NCBI GenBank assembly: GCA_947451385.1
Contig: CANFYZ010000034.1
Location: forward strand, 1 to 38,107
Source: Comamonadaceae bacterium
GTDB taxonomy: Bacteria > Pseudomonadota > Gammaproteobacteria > Burkholderiales > Burkholderiaceae_C
Reading direction: 5' to 3'
DNA length: 38,107 bases
Shown here: one piece after another, positions 19,166-26,133 of the stretch
Layout of the letters: each line of letters starts with the position of its first letter
Numbering within the stretch: the stretch's first letter is position 1
Translations under genes and position numbers: made by a program
The notes under the pieces: generated by a model
Seen by the model: the letters and a program-made list of their open reading frames with translations, nothing else
Databases searched by the model: none
What the model was told of the DNA's origin: nothing

Positions 19166-19714
19166 GCGCCGAAAGGCTTCCAACTCGCGGGCCAGGCGTG
19201 CGCATTCGCGCTGCAATGCCGGATCGGCAATGTAGAAAACCGCAAATTTTCCGGCCAGGGTTCGGACGTAAAAGCGCGGCGCAATCAGCCACTCCAGCCC
19301 TTGGATGCGAATCAATTGGGTGTAAGCCAGTTGCTCGTAAGGCAGGTGCTTGTCCCAAATCCAGGACTGGGACAAGCCCTGGGCGTCCAGGCGGGTTCGA
19401 CTCTGCCGCACTTGCCAAGCCGTCCACACCAGCAGGCCCCAGCCCAATATGAACCAGCCCGCCATGCGCAGGCTGTCAACCTGCGCGTGGTCGCCAAACT
19501 TGTCTTGTTGCCACAAAACCCACAGCCAAGCTCCCAAGCCCAAGACCATCAGCCCGGCCAAGGCCTGGAAGGTGTTGGAAAACGCCGCCCCCTCCACGGG
19601 GGAGGGGGTGGGTTCAAATATAAAAGGGGCCATGCCGAGCGCTGGCGCGGTGGGCAAGAGCGGCGATTCAGGCGATTGCGATGCTTCCTGTGGTTCCTGC
19701 GGTTGCGGCGTCAT
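19160..19714 (-). CDS. Hypothetical membrane protein, two helices, coupled to TRAP permease
   Basis: A 184-residue protein I do not recognise. It has a Pro/Gln/Glu-rich cytoplasmic-type N-terminus (1-45). Two hydrophobic helices follow, AGLMVLGLGAWLWVLW and AGWFILGWGLLVWTAW. A soluble C-terminal domain of about 80 residues comes next (TRLDAQGLSQSW..., ending LARELEAFRRF), whose pattern recalls small PH-like domains attached to membrane anchors. Its ATG abuts the stop of the large TRAP permease gene (TAAATG), so it is translationally coupled to dctQM. Its N-terminal coding sequence contains a GC-rich hairpin at 19588-19608. A role in TRAP transport is only inferred from position. Confidence 0.75.
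   Translation of the reverse strand: MTPQPQEPQEASQSPESPLLPTAPALGMAPFIFEPTPSPVEGAAFSNTFQALAGLMVLGLGAWLWVLWQQDKFGDHAQVDSLRMAGWFILGWGLLVWTAWQVRQSRTRLDAQGLSQSWIWDKHLPYEQLAYTQLIRIQGLEWLIAPRFYVRTLAGKFAVFYIADPALQRECARLARELEAFRRF
19588..19608. repeat. GC hairpin inside the hypothetical gene
   Basis: CCCCCTCC (19588-19595) and GGAGGGGG (19601-19608) flank ACGGG. The palindrome lies in the low-complexity Pro-rich N-terminal region of the minus-strand gene and may be a repeat inserted in frame. Confidence 0.6.
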
Positions 19715-21244
19715 TTATTTTTTGAACAGATCGTCAATCTTCTTCTGTTCTTCCGCGGCTGCTGCCGCCGCATCGGCGGCCGAGGGCTTGGCGGCTTCCG
19801 GCTTCAGTTCGGCCGCCGGCACTTCTTGCTCGCTCGGCATTTCGATGACCACCTTGTCCAGATCGACTTTTTCTTCCTTGTCCAAGAACATGGTCACGGT
19901 TTCCGGCACAAAAATCACGATCACCACCAGCACCAATTGCATGATCACCCAGGGAATGGCGCCCATGTAAATGTCGTTGGACTTGACGGGTTTTTCGATC
20001 CGGCCTTCTTTGAACAGGGTGTCCGCAATGCCGCGCAAATAAAACAGCGCAAAACCAAAGGGGGGATGCATGAAGCTGGTTTGCATGTTGACGCACAACA
20101 GAACGCCGAACCAGACCATGTCAATGCCCATTTTTTCGGCGACCGGGCCCAGCATCGGCAAGATGATGAAGGCGATCTCAAAGAAGTCCAAAAAGAAGGC
20201 CAGGAAAAAGATGAACACGTTCACCACAATCAAGAAGCCCACCTGTCCACCTGGCAGGCCAGACAGCAAATGCTCCACCCACTTGGCACCGTCAACGCCT
20301 TGGAAGACCATGGAGAAAACGCGCGAGCCGATCAGGATGAAAACCACCATGGCGGTCAGGCGCATGGTGCTGTGCATGGCTTCCCAGATCAAGTCTTTGT
20401 CTAGGCGTTTGTGCAAAGCGGCCAAGAACAGCGCACCCACGCAGCCCATGGCGCCGGCTTCCGTGGGCGTGGCGATGGCGGTGTTGATGCCGGGCAGACC
20501 GCCCATGGAGCCCAGCACGGCAAAGATCAGAAAGGCCGAAGGAATGATGCCGCGCAAACACTTGGCCCACAGCGCCCAGCCGTTCAGCGTGCGCGCCTCC
20601 TTGGGCACACCGGGCACATAAGCCGGTTTGATGATGCTCAAAGCAAAGGTGTACAGGGCAAAAATGCCCACCTGCAACATGGAAGGGCCCCAGGCCCCTT
20701 TGTACATGTCACCGACCGAGCGCCCGAGTTGGTCGGCCATGACCACCAACACCAAAGAGGGCGGGACCAACTGCGTGATCGTGCCTGAAGCCGCCAGCAC
20801 CCCGGTCGCGTAACGCATGTTGTAGCCGTAACGGATCATCACGGGCAAAGAGATCAAAGCCATGGCGATCACCTGACCTGCCACCGTGCCGGTGATCGCG
20901 CCCAGGATGAAGCCGACGATGATGACCGAATAGCCTAAGCCGCCTTTGACGGGACCAAACAGTTGGCCCATGGAGTCCAGCATGTCTTCGGCCAGACCGC
21001 ATTTCTCCAAAATCGCGCCCATGAAGGTGAAGAAAGGGATGGCCAGCAACAGGTCGTTGCTCAAAATACCAAACACATTCAAGGGCAGGTTGGACATGAA
21101 GCTGGCGGGGAACCAGTCCATGCTGATGGCGAAGAAGCCGCACAACAAACCCAGAAAAGCCAATGAGAAGGCGACGGGAAAACCGATCAGCATCGTGACC
21201 ACCAGGCCAGCGAACATGATGGGTGCAAAATTTTCCATGATCAT
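19715..21244 (-). CDS. dctM: TRAP transporter large permease subunit
   Basis: A 509-residue DctM-type membrane subunit, carrying the translocation pathway of the TRAP secondary transporter in the inner membrane. Many hydrophobic helices run from FAPIMFAGLVVTMLIGFPVAFSLAF to about residue 450. The segments GAITGTVAGQVIAMALISLP and ASGTITQLVPPSLVLVVMADQL are typical of the family. The last 58 residues (452-509) are a hydrophilic Ala/Glu/Lys-rich tail ending KKIDDLFKK, not present in ordinary DctM of about 430 residues. ATG 21244 is used, with a second in-frame ATG at 21238. The gene lies 18 nt after dctQ and abuts the downstream hypothetical gene. Confidence 0.93.
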   Translation of the reverse strand: MIMENFAPIMFAGLVVTMLIGFPVAFSLAFLGLLCGFFAISMDWFPASFMSNLPLNVFGILSNDLLLAIPFFTFMGAILEKCGLAEDMLDSMGQLFGPVKGGLGYSVIIVGFILGAITGTVAGQVIAMALISLPVMIRYGYNMRYATGVLAASGTITQLVPPSLVLVVMADQLGRSVGDMYKGAWGPSMLQVGIFALYTFALSIIKPAYVPGVPKEARTLNGWALWAKCLRGIIPSAFLIFAVLGSMGGLPGINTAIATPTEAGAMGCVGALFLAALHKRLDKDLIWEAMHSTMRLTAMVVFILIGSRVFSMVFQGVDGAKWVEHLLSGLPGGQVGFLIVVNVFIFFLAFFLDFFEIAFIILPMLGPVAEKMGIDMVWFGVLLCVNMQTSFMHPPFGFALFYLRGIADTLFKEGRIEKPVKSNDIYMGAIPWVIMQLVLVVIVIFVPETVTMFLDKEEKVDLDKVVIEMPSEQEVPAAELKPEAAKPSAADAAAAAAEEQKKIDDLFKK

Positions 21245-21262
21245 GAGAGTTTGTCTTTCTTT

Positions 21263-21802
21263 TTATTGCACGGGTTTTTCGTAATGCGTGTCCATCTCGT
21301 ACTTGCCCTGCAAGTAAGCGACGCGTTTGATGATTTCACTCAAGCCCTGAGCGGACACCCACAGAAATCCCAAGGGCAACAGCATCATGGCGGGCCAGCG
21401 AATCAAGCCGCCGGCGTTGTTGGACATTTCGCCTGACTGGTACATCTTCAGAAACAAGGGAAAGCTCAACCACGTCAAGAGCAGCATGACCGGCAAGAGG
21501 AACAGGGTCAGTCCGATCAGGTCGATGTAAACCGGCAGCTTGCCGTTCAGTTTGCCGTAAATGATGTCGACGCGAACATGCTCATTCAACTTGAGCACCA
21601 AGGGCGCGCCGAGCATCACCGTGGCTGCAAACAAATACCATTGAATCTCCAGCCAGCCGTTGGAGCTGAGGTCGAAGCCGTAACGGATAAAGGCATTGCC
21701 GGCCGAAATCATGGCCGCCGCCAAGACGGCGAACGAAGCCAACTTGCCAAATTGCTCGCTAATTTTGTCAATGCCAAAGGCCAATGAAAGTAATTTAGGC
21801 AT
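21263..21802 (-). CDS. dctQ: TRAP transporter small permease subunit
   Basis: A 179-residue DctQ-type subunit with four hydrophobic helices. The family hallmarks are visible as MLGAPLVLKLNEHVRVDIIYGKL and LPVMLLLTWLSFPLFLKMYQSGE. It pairs with the large permease and the periplasmic receptor. A strong Shine-Dalgarno GGAGG lies 6 nt before the ATG at 21802. It is the first gene of the minus-strand operon dctQ-dctM-hypothetical. A TAAAAT box on the minus strand (21910-21905) could be its -10, with a GCAGACA half-site beside it. Confidence 0.92.
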   Translation of the reverse strand: MPKLLSLAFGIDKISEQFGKLASFAVLAAAMISAGNAFIRYGFDLSSNGWLEIQWYLFAATVMLGAPLVLKLNEHVRVDIIYGKLNGKLPVYIDLIGLTLFLLPVMLLLTWLSFPLFLKMYQSGEMSNNAGGLIRWPAMMLLPLGFLWVSAQGLSEIIKRVAYLQGKYEMDTHYEKPVQ

Positions 21803-22060
21803 GTCGTGCCTCCATGATGAAGTCCAAAAGCGAAAGAATGCCGGCCAACGAGGGTCAGAATTCAGCGCCAGTTCCTGACAGGTCGCAGGGATTGAGGATG
21901 GGGCATTTTAAATTGCAGACAGCCCGGTCGCGGCTTGCGGCGTCAACGATGCGCGTGAAATAAATTGAATTTGCGATTTAAAACCGCCTAAAGCAGGGAA
22001 AAGCTGGGAAAAGTTGGGAAAAGCACGGGTTGACCCTTTTTCCCGTTTTTTTTGCCCCTT
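21803..22060. other. Intergenic region of 258 bp with promoter elements and phased repeats
   Basis: No gene is seen. Reading right to left it holds the 3' flank of the regulator gene with a hairpin around CGGG...CCCG (22026-22045). Next are three GGGAAAAG units at 21996, 22006 and 22016. The presumed dctQ promoter follows, with TAAAAT on minus at 21910-21905 and the half-site GCAGACA at 21915-21921. Then comes a leader of about 100 nt. Confidence 0.5.
21996..22023. repeat. Three GGGAAAAG repeats phased at 10 bp
   Basis: GGGAAAAG occurs at 21996-22003, 22006-22013 and 22016-22023, exactly one helical turn apart. A4 tracts in phase are expected to bend DNA. On the minus strand this follows the regulator gene and lies upstream of dctQ. 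Confidence 0.75.
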
Positions 22061-23176
22061 TTAATGGGCAGGCGATTTGAAGTGCCACCAGGGCAGCGTG
22101 TGTTTGAGCGATTGAACCTCGCCGCATTCAGGTGAGGCGGTATAGCCAGGGAGTTGGTTCAATTGCTGTTGCCAGGGTGGGGTTTGCAATACCGAGCGCA
22201 ATGCCTGCAAAGCGGGCGTCTCCAAGGCGGACCGATGGCACACCAACCAATAGGCCTCTTGCACCAGAGGCACGAAACCGAGCCCTTGCGCTTGCGCGGC
22301 GGAGGCAATGCCCAATCCCACATCGGCGTTGCCGCTGGCAATACAGGCAGCGACTGAGGCGTGAGAGCTTTCTTCGTGCTGGTAGCCGCGCAGCTGACTG
22401 GCGGCTATGGCGTTTTCTTCAAGCCAGGCGTCTAAAAGCAAACGGGTGCCTGTGCCGCGACCGCGGTTGACCACCCGAACTTCGGGGCGCAATAAATCGG
22501 CCAGACTGAGCAGGGACAACGGGTTGCCAGGGGCCACCATCAGGCCTTGCTGGCGTAAGGCAAAGCCCATCAATTTGTGCAAGCCGGTTCGCAGCAAAGG
22601 CTTGTAGGTTCGGGCAACCAAGGAGTGCGGTTTCGGTTGTAACGGGGCGTGAAAACCAGCCACCGTGCAACGCCCATCGTTCAACGCACGAATGGCGTCC
22701 ACGCTGCCACAAAAGCGCAAATCCAAGTGCAACGATTGTGCAGCGGCCTGTTCACGCAACAAAACCAAACCATCGTCATGGCTGGCGTAAATGGGCAAGA
22801 CATGGCTCTGCGGGTCAAAGGCGACTGAAAAAGTTTTTTCCAACTCCGCCTGCAAAGCACTGATTTGAGGCGCCAAGCGCGCCTGTGCCTGGCGTTCAGC
22901 CCACAGCAGTTTGTCGGCAAATTCAGTCAGGCGGGCCGCTTGGCCTTTTTCCCAATGGATCAAGGGCTGGCCCAGCGCCGACTCCCAGCGCTTGAGTTCA
23001 CCCCAGACGTGTCGGTACGACAGGCTCAGCGACTTGGCCGCTGCACCTATGGAGCCCGCCTCGCGCACCGCCTGCAGCAGGTCCATCAGCGCGTTGCGCA
23101 GCGGGCTGGTTTGGTGACGGCGTGCCGTCTCTTCTTGATGCGGCGTCCAACTGTAGGAAAGGTTGATGTGTTGCAC
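22061..23176 (-). CDS. ModE-type HTH plus periplasmic-binding-like regulator
   Basis: A 371-residue transcription factor. The N-terminal winged helix-turn-helix (about 28-100) has the ModE/LysR-like pattern AVREAGSIGAAAKSLSLSYRHVWGELKRWE. The C-terminal half (about 125-340) resembles a periplasmic binding-protein fold (PIYASHDDGLVLLRE, RVVNRGRGTGTRLLLDAWLEE, ASGNADVGLGIASAAQAQGLGFVPL), as in regulators beside molybdate and tungstate transporters. It probably senses tungstate or molybdate, or a cofactor, and controls the divergent tupBCA operon. The start is GTG 23176 and no clear ribosome-binding site precedes it, so the first ~25 residues are uncertain. Confidence 0.85.
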   Translation of the reverse strand: MQHINLSYSWTPHQEETARRHQTSPLRNALMDLLQAVREAGSIGAAAKSLSLSYRHVWGELKRWESALGQPLIHWEKGQAARLTEFADKLLWAERQAQARLAPQISALQAELEKTFSVAFDPQSHVLPIYASHDDGLVLLREQAAAQSLHLDLRFCGSVDAIRALNDGRCTVAGFHAPLQPKPHSLVARTYKPLLRTGLHKLMGFALRQQGLMVAPGNPLSLLSLADLLRPEVRVVNRGRGTGTRLLLDAWLEENAIAASQLRGYQHEESSHASVAACIASGNADVGLGIASAAQAQGLGFVPLVQEAYWLVCHRSALETPALQALRSVLQTPPWQQQLNQLPGYTASPECGEVQSLKHTLPWWHFKSPAH

Positions 23177-23213
23177 AGGCAGGAGTTTGCCTCAATCCAG
23201 CGGGGGCACCTCG

Positions 23214-23276
23214 ACCCTCACCTCGGGAGGGTATGCACAAGAATTCATAGCGGACATCCCGTACCTGCAGGTCCGC
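23214..23276. promoter_or_regulatory. Two inverted repeats between regulator and tupB
   Basis: ACCCTC (23214-23219)/GAGGGT (23227-23232), and GCGGAC (23250-23255)/GTCCGC (23271-23276) enclosing CCTGCAGG. Both lie in the 130-bp divergent promoter region, where binding sites for the regulator would be expected. Neither matches the ModE box of E. coli. Confidence 0.45.
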
Positions 23277-23306
23277 TTCTGTCCGGTAGGATCAAAAGCA
23301 AAATTT

Positions 23307-24044
23307 ATGAACACTTTTTCCGACAGCGTGGCGACCGCCTTTCAGCTGATTTCCTCTTTCGATCCCCTGCTGTGGTCCGTGGTGTCCCGCTCACTCGCGG
23401 TCAGCGCCACGGCCTGTGCACTGGCCTGCAGCCTGGGTGTGGTGTTGGGCGCCTGGCTGGCGGTGGCACAGTTTGCGGGCCGGGGTGCCGTGCTGATGCT
23501 GTTGAACACCTTGTTGGCCTTGCCTTCGGTGGTGGTGGGTTTGGTGGTGTATCTGTTGTTATCCCGCACCGGCCCTTTGGGTGCGCTGGGGTGGTTGTTC
23601 AGTTTCAAAGCCATGGTGCTGGCGCAGGCCATGTTGGTGTTGCCGGTGGTCACGGCGCTGACGCGCCAGGTGGTGGAAGACGTGGAGCGCCAACACGGTG
23701 AGCAATGGGCGTCGCTGGGCGCCGGGCCTGTGCTGCGCGGCATGCTGCTGGCTTGGGACGAACGCTTGGCTTTGCTGACGATTGCGGTGGCCGCATTCGG
23801 GCGTGCGATTTCAGAAGTGGGTGCGGTGATGATTGTGGGTGGCAACATTGACGGCTTCACCCGCGTCATGACCACCGCCATTGCCTTGGAAACCAGCAAA
23901 GGAGATTTGCCTTTGGCCCTGGCGTTGGGCTTGATGTTGTTGGCGGTCGTGGGCCTGTTGAATATCGTGCTGGCCAGTTTGCGTCGCTGGGGCGAAAAGC
24001 GCCAAGGGATGCACGTCAGTGCGCCCAAGGGCTGGGTGACATGA
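23307..24044 (+). CDS. tupB: Tungstate ABC transporter, permease subunit
   Basis: A 245-residue binding-protein-dependent permease with about five to six helices (ATACALACSLGVVLGAWLAV, LLNTLLALPSVVVGLVVYLLL). The cytoplasmic coupling loop region reads FGRAISEVGAVMIVGGNI, typical of TupB/WtpB-type permeases. ATG 23307 begins MNTFSDSVAT; upstream in-frame codons cross the divergent promoter region and lack membrane character. Its stop overlaps the start of the ATPase gene (ATGA at 24041). Confidence 0.9.
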   Translation: MNTFSDSVATAFQLISSFDPLLWSVVSRSLAVSATACALACSLGVVLGAWLAVAQFAGRGAVLMLLNTLLALPSVVVGLVVYLLLSRTGPLGALGWLFSFKAMVLAQAMLVLPVVTALTRQVVEDVERQHGEQWASLGAGPVLRGMLLAWDERLALLTIAVAAFGRAISEVGAVMIVGGNIDGFTRVMTTAIALETSKGDLPLALALGLMLLAVVGLLNIVLASLRRWGEKRQGMHVSAPKGWVT

Positions 24045-24781
24045 TGCCGCCGCCCGTGATGCAGCAGCCCGTGGTTCAGCTGGACCAGGTGTCCGTGCGT
24101 TTGGGGCCGGTCATGGCCTTGTCGGGGATTGATTTGGTCATTCGCCCTGGAGAGCGCGTCGCGCTGGTGGGCGCCAATGGCTGTGGCAAAAGTACCTTGC
24201 TGCGCACTTTGCATAGTCTGCTGAAGCCCCTGGAAGGCAGGGTCGAGCCGCACCCGACCCTGCGCCAGGCGATGCTGTTTCAACGGCCGCATTTGCTGCG
24301 TTTGTCGGCGTTGCACAACGTGGCGCTGGGCATTTGGTTGGACCGCACGCAAGGGCTGAACTGGTCGCAATCGCTGGCCAGAGCTGGGGCTGCTTTGCAG
24401 CGGGTGGGCTTGAGCGCCGTGGCGCGCCAAGGGGGACGCCAACTGTCCAGCGGCCAACAACAACGCTTGGCCCTGGCGCGCGCCTGGGGACGCGAGCCGG
24501 ATGTGTTGCTTTTAGATGAACCCACCTCCAGCCTCGATCCTTATGCCAAGCGCGAAGTCGAAGCCTTGATGGCCGGCTTTGCCCAATCGCCTCAAAAGCA
24601 GACCACGTTGATTTGGGCCAGTCACAACCTGGGACAGGTCAAGCGCTTGGCGAGTCGGGTGATTTATTTGGAGGCCGGGTGCATCCTGGCCGATTTGCCT
24701 GTGACCGATTTTTTCGATGTCCACCAACTCGCGCTGTGCAGTCCGGCAGCGCATGCATTTGTTCAAGGAGAGCTGTCATGA
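24041..24781 (+). CDS. tupC: Tungstate ABC transporter, ATPase subunit
   Basis: A 246-residue ABC ATPase. Walker A is GANGCGKST (44-52), the signature LSSGQQQRLALARA and Walker B LLLDEPTSSLDP are intact, and the switch His lies in TTLIWASHNLGQVKRL. There is no C-terminal molybdate-binding (TOBE) domain as in ModC, which fits the short TupC form. Start and stop overlap both neighbours by ATGA, so tupB-tupC-tupA are translationally coupled. AAGGAG at 24765 near its 3' end serves tupA. Confidence 0.9.
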   Translation: MMPPPVMQQPVVQLDQVSVRLGPVMALSGIDLVIRPGERVALVGANGCGKSTLLRTLHSLLKPLEGRVEPHPTLRQAMLFQRPHLLRLSALHNVALGIWLDRTQGLNWSQSLARAGAALQRVGLSAVARQGGRQLSSGQQQRLALARAWGREPDVLLLDEPTSSLDPYAKREVEALMAGFAQSPQKQTTLIWASHNLGQVKRLASRVIYLEAGCILADLPVTDFFDVHQLALCSPAAHAFVQGELS

Positions 24782-25593
24782 TTTTTCAAACCTCAGGTGT
24801 CTGCCGCACGCTGGTGTGCGCCGTCTTGGCGGTCGCCAGCGCAGCGGTGCAGGCGCAAGCGCTGGTGATGTCGTCCACCACCTCGACCGAGCAATCGGGC
24901 TTGTTTGCGCACCTGCTGCCGGCCTTCAAAAAATTCAGCGGGCTGGACGTCAAGGTGGTGGCCCTGGGCACCGGCCAAGCGCTGGACATGGCCCGCCGCG
25001 GTGACGCCGATGTGGTGTTTGTGCATGACCAGGAGGCTGAAGAAAAATTTGTCGCCGAAGGTTTTGGACTCAAGCGACTGCCTGTGATGTACAACGACTT
25101 TGTGCTTATAGGTCCGAAAGCCGATCCCGCAGGCGTCAAGGGCAAAGACATCGTGGCGGCCTTGGGCGAAGTGGCCAAGGCCAACGGCAGCTTTGTCTCG
25201 CGTGGTGACAAAAGCGGCACACACGCGGCCGAGTTGCGCTATTGGAAAATGACCGGCTCAGAAGCGCAAAAGGGCGGCGGTTACAAAGAATGCGGTTGCG
25301 GCATGGGGCCTGCGCTGAATATCGCCGCCTCGACCGGTGCGTATGTGCTGGCCGACCGGGGAACCTGGCTGAACTTTAAAAATCGGGCCGACTTGGCCGT
25401 CCTGGTCGAAGGCGACCAACGGCTGTTTAACCCATACGGTGTGATGGTGGTGAACCCCGCCAAGCACCCGCACGTCAAACAAGCCGAAGCACAAAAGTTT
25501 GTCGACTGGGTGACCTCCCCAGCCGGTCAGGCGAACATTGCGGAATACAAAATTGGCGGCGAACAGTTGTTCTTTCCGAACGCTGCCAAATAG
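24778..25593 (+). CDS. tupA: Tungstate-binding periplasmic protein
   Basis: A 271-residue extracytoplasmic receptor. The signal peptide covers about 1-27 (ending AAVQAQA). The mature protein opens with VMSSTTSTEQSGLFAHLLPAF, close to the TTTS-x-SGL oxyanion-binding motif of TupA. Further family features are LGTGQALDMARRGDADVVFVHD, FVSRGDKSGTHAAELRYW and GMGPALNIAASTGAYVLADRGTW. TupA proteins bind tungstate very tightly and favour it over molybdate; the exact preference here is inferred. Placement of the receptor last in tupB-tupC-tupA differs from the tupABC order I recall as common. It converges with yajQ, whose stop is 14 nt away. Confidence 0.92.
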   Translation: MIFQTSGVCRTLVCAVLAVASAAVQAQALVMSSTTSTEQSGLFAHLLPAFKKFSGLDVKVVALGTGQALDMARRGDADVVFVHDQEAEEKFVAEGFGLKRLPVMYNDFVLIGPKADPAGVKGKDIVAALGEVAKANGSFVSRGDKSGTHAAELRYWKMTGSEAQKGGGYKECGCGMGPALNIAASTGAYVLADRGTWLNFKNRADLAVLVEGDQRLFNPYGVMVVNPAKHPHVKQAEAQKFVDWVTSPAGQANIAEYKIGGEQLFFPNAAK

Positions 25594-25607
25594 GCCGTCA
25601 GCCTGGA

Positions 25608-26093
25608 TCAATCCCTGAAGTTGTCAAAACTCAAAGGCAAGTCGGTGATGTCTTTGCGCAGCAAGGCCATCACCGCTTGCAAGTCGTCGCGCTTGCCGCC
25701 GGTCACGCGCACCGCTTCGCCCTGGATCGAGGCTTGAACCTTGATCTTGCTGTCTTTGATGATGCGCTGAATTTTCTTCGCGTCTTCGCTGGCAATGCCA
25801 TTGCGCACCTTGATCACTTGCTTGACCTTGTCGCCACCGATTTTTTGCACATCGCCCTTGTCCAGAAAGCGGATGTCCACACCGCGCTTGGCCAATTTGT
25901 TGTGCAACACGTCTTCCACTTGCGTGAGTTGAAAGTCGGCATCGCCAAACAAGGTGATCTCTTTGTCTTTGAGTTCAATCGCGGCCGACGTGCCTTTGAA
26001 ATCAAAACGGGTGCCAATTTCTTTGGCCGAGGTGTCCACGGCGTTTTTCACTTCGACCATATTCGGTTCGCAAACGGTGTCAAAAGAGGGCAT
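25608..26093 (-). CDS. yajQ: YajQ-family nucleotide-binding protein
   Basis: A 161-residue YajQ protein, full length for the family. It opens [21 protein letters not shown] and includes [28 protein letters not shown] and the C-terminal [10 protein letters not shown], all strongly conserved. Members bind nucleic acid or cyclic di-GMP (shown in Xanthomonas); the role here is not known. It is divergent from murB, sharing a 40-bp promoter gap. Confidence 0.95.
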   Translation of the reverse strand: MPSFDTVCEPNMVEVKNAVDTSAKEIGTRFDFKGTSAAIELKDKEITLFGDADFQLTQVEDVLHNKLAKRGVDIRFLDKGDVQKIGGDKVKQVIKVRNGIASEDAKKIQRIIKDSKIKVQASIQGEAVRVTGGKRDDLQAVMALLRKDITDLPLSFDNFRD

Positions 26094-26121
26094 GGTGCTG
26101 AAATCCAGTGGTTGTCAATGC

Positions 26122-26127
26122 GACAAT
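26122..26127 (+). promoter_or_regulatory. -10-like box of murB, leaderless type
   Basis: GACAAT ends 6 nt before the murB ATG (26134). It forms the right arm of a small inverted repeat, TTGTC (26112-26116)/GACAA (26122-26126), lying between murB and divergent yajQ. Confidence 0.45.
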
Positions 26128-26133
26128 TCTCCC

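Noticed and set aside
19301..20404. Plus-strand frame of 367 codons opposite dctM and the hypothetical gene
   Set aside because: Shadow of the minus-strand genes; His/Gln-rich and without motif.
23177..23306. Possible Moco/Tuco-type riboswitch before tupB
   Set aside because: The gap is only 130 bp, divergent, and I cannot draw the multi-stem motif; simple inverted repeats fit operators better.
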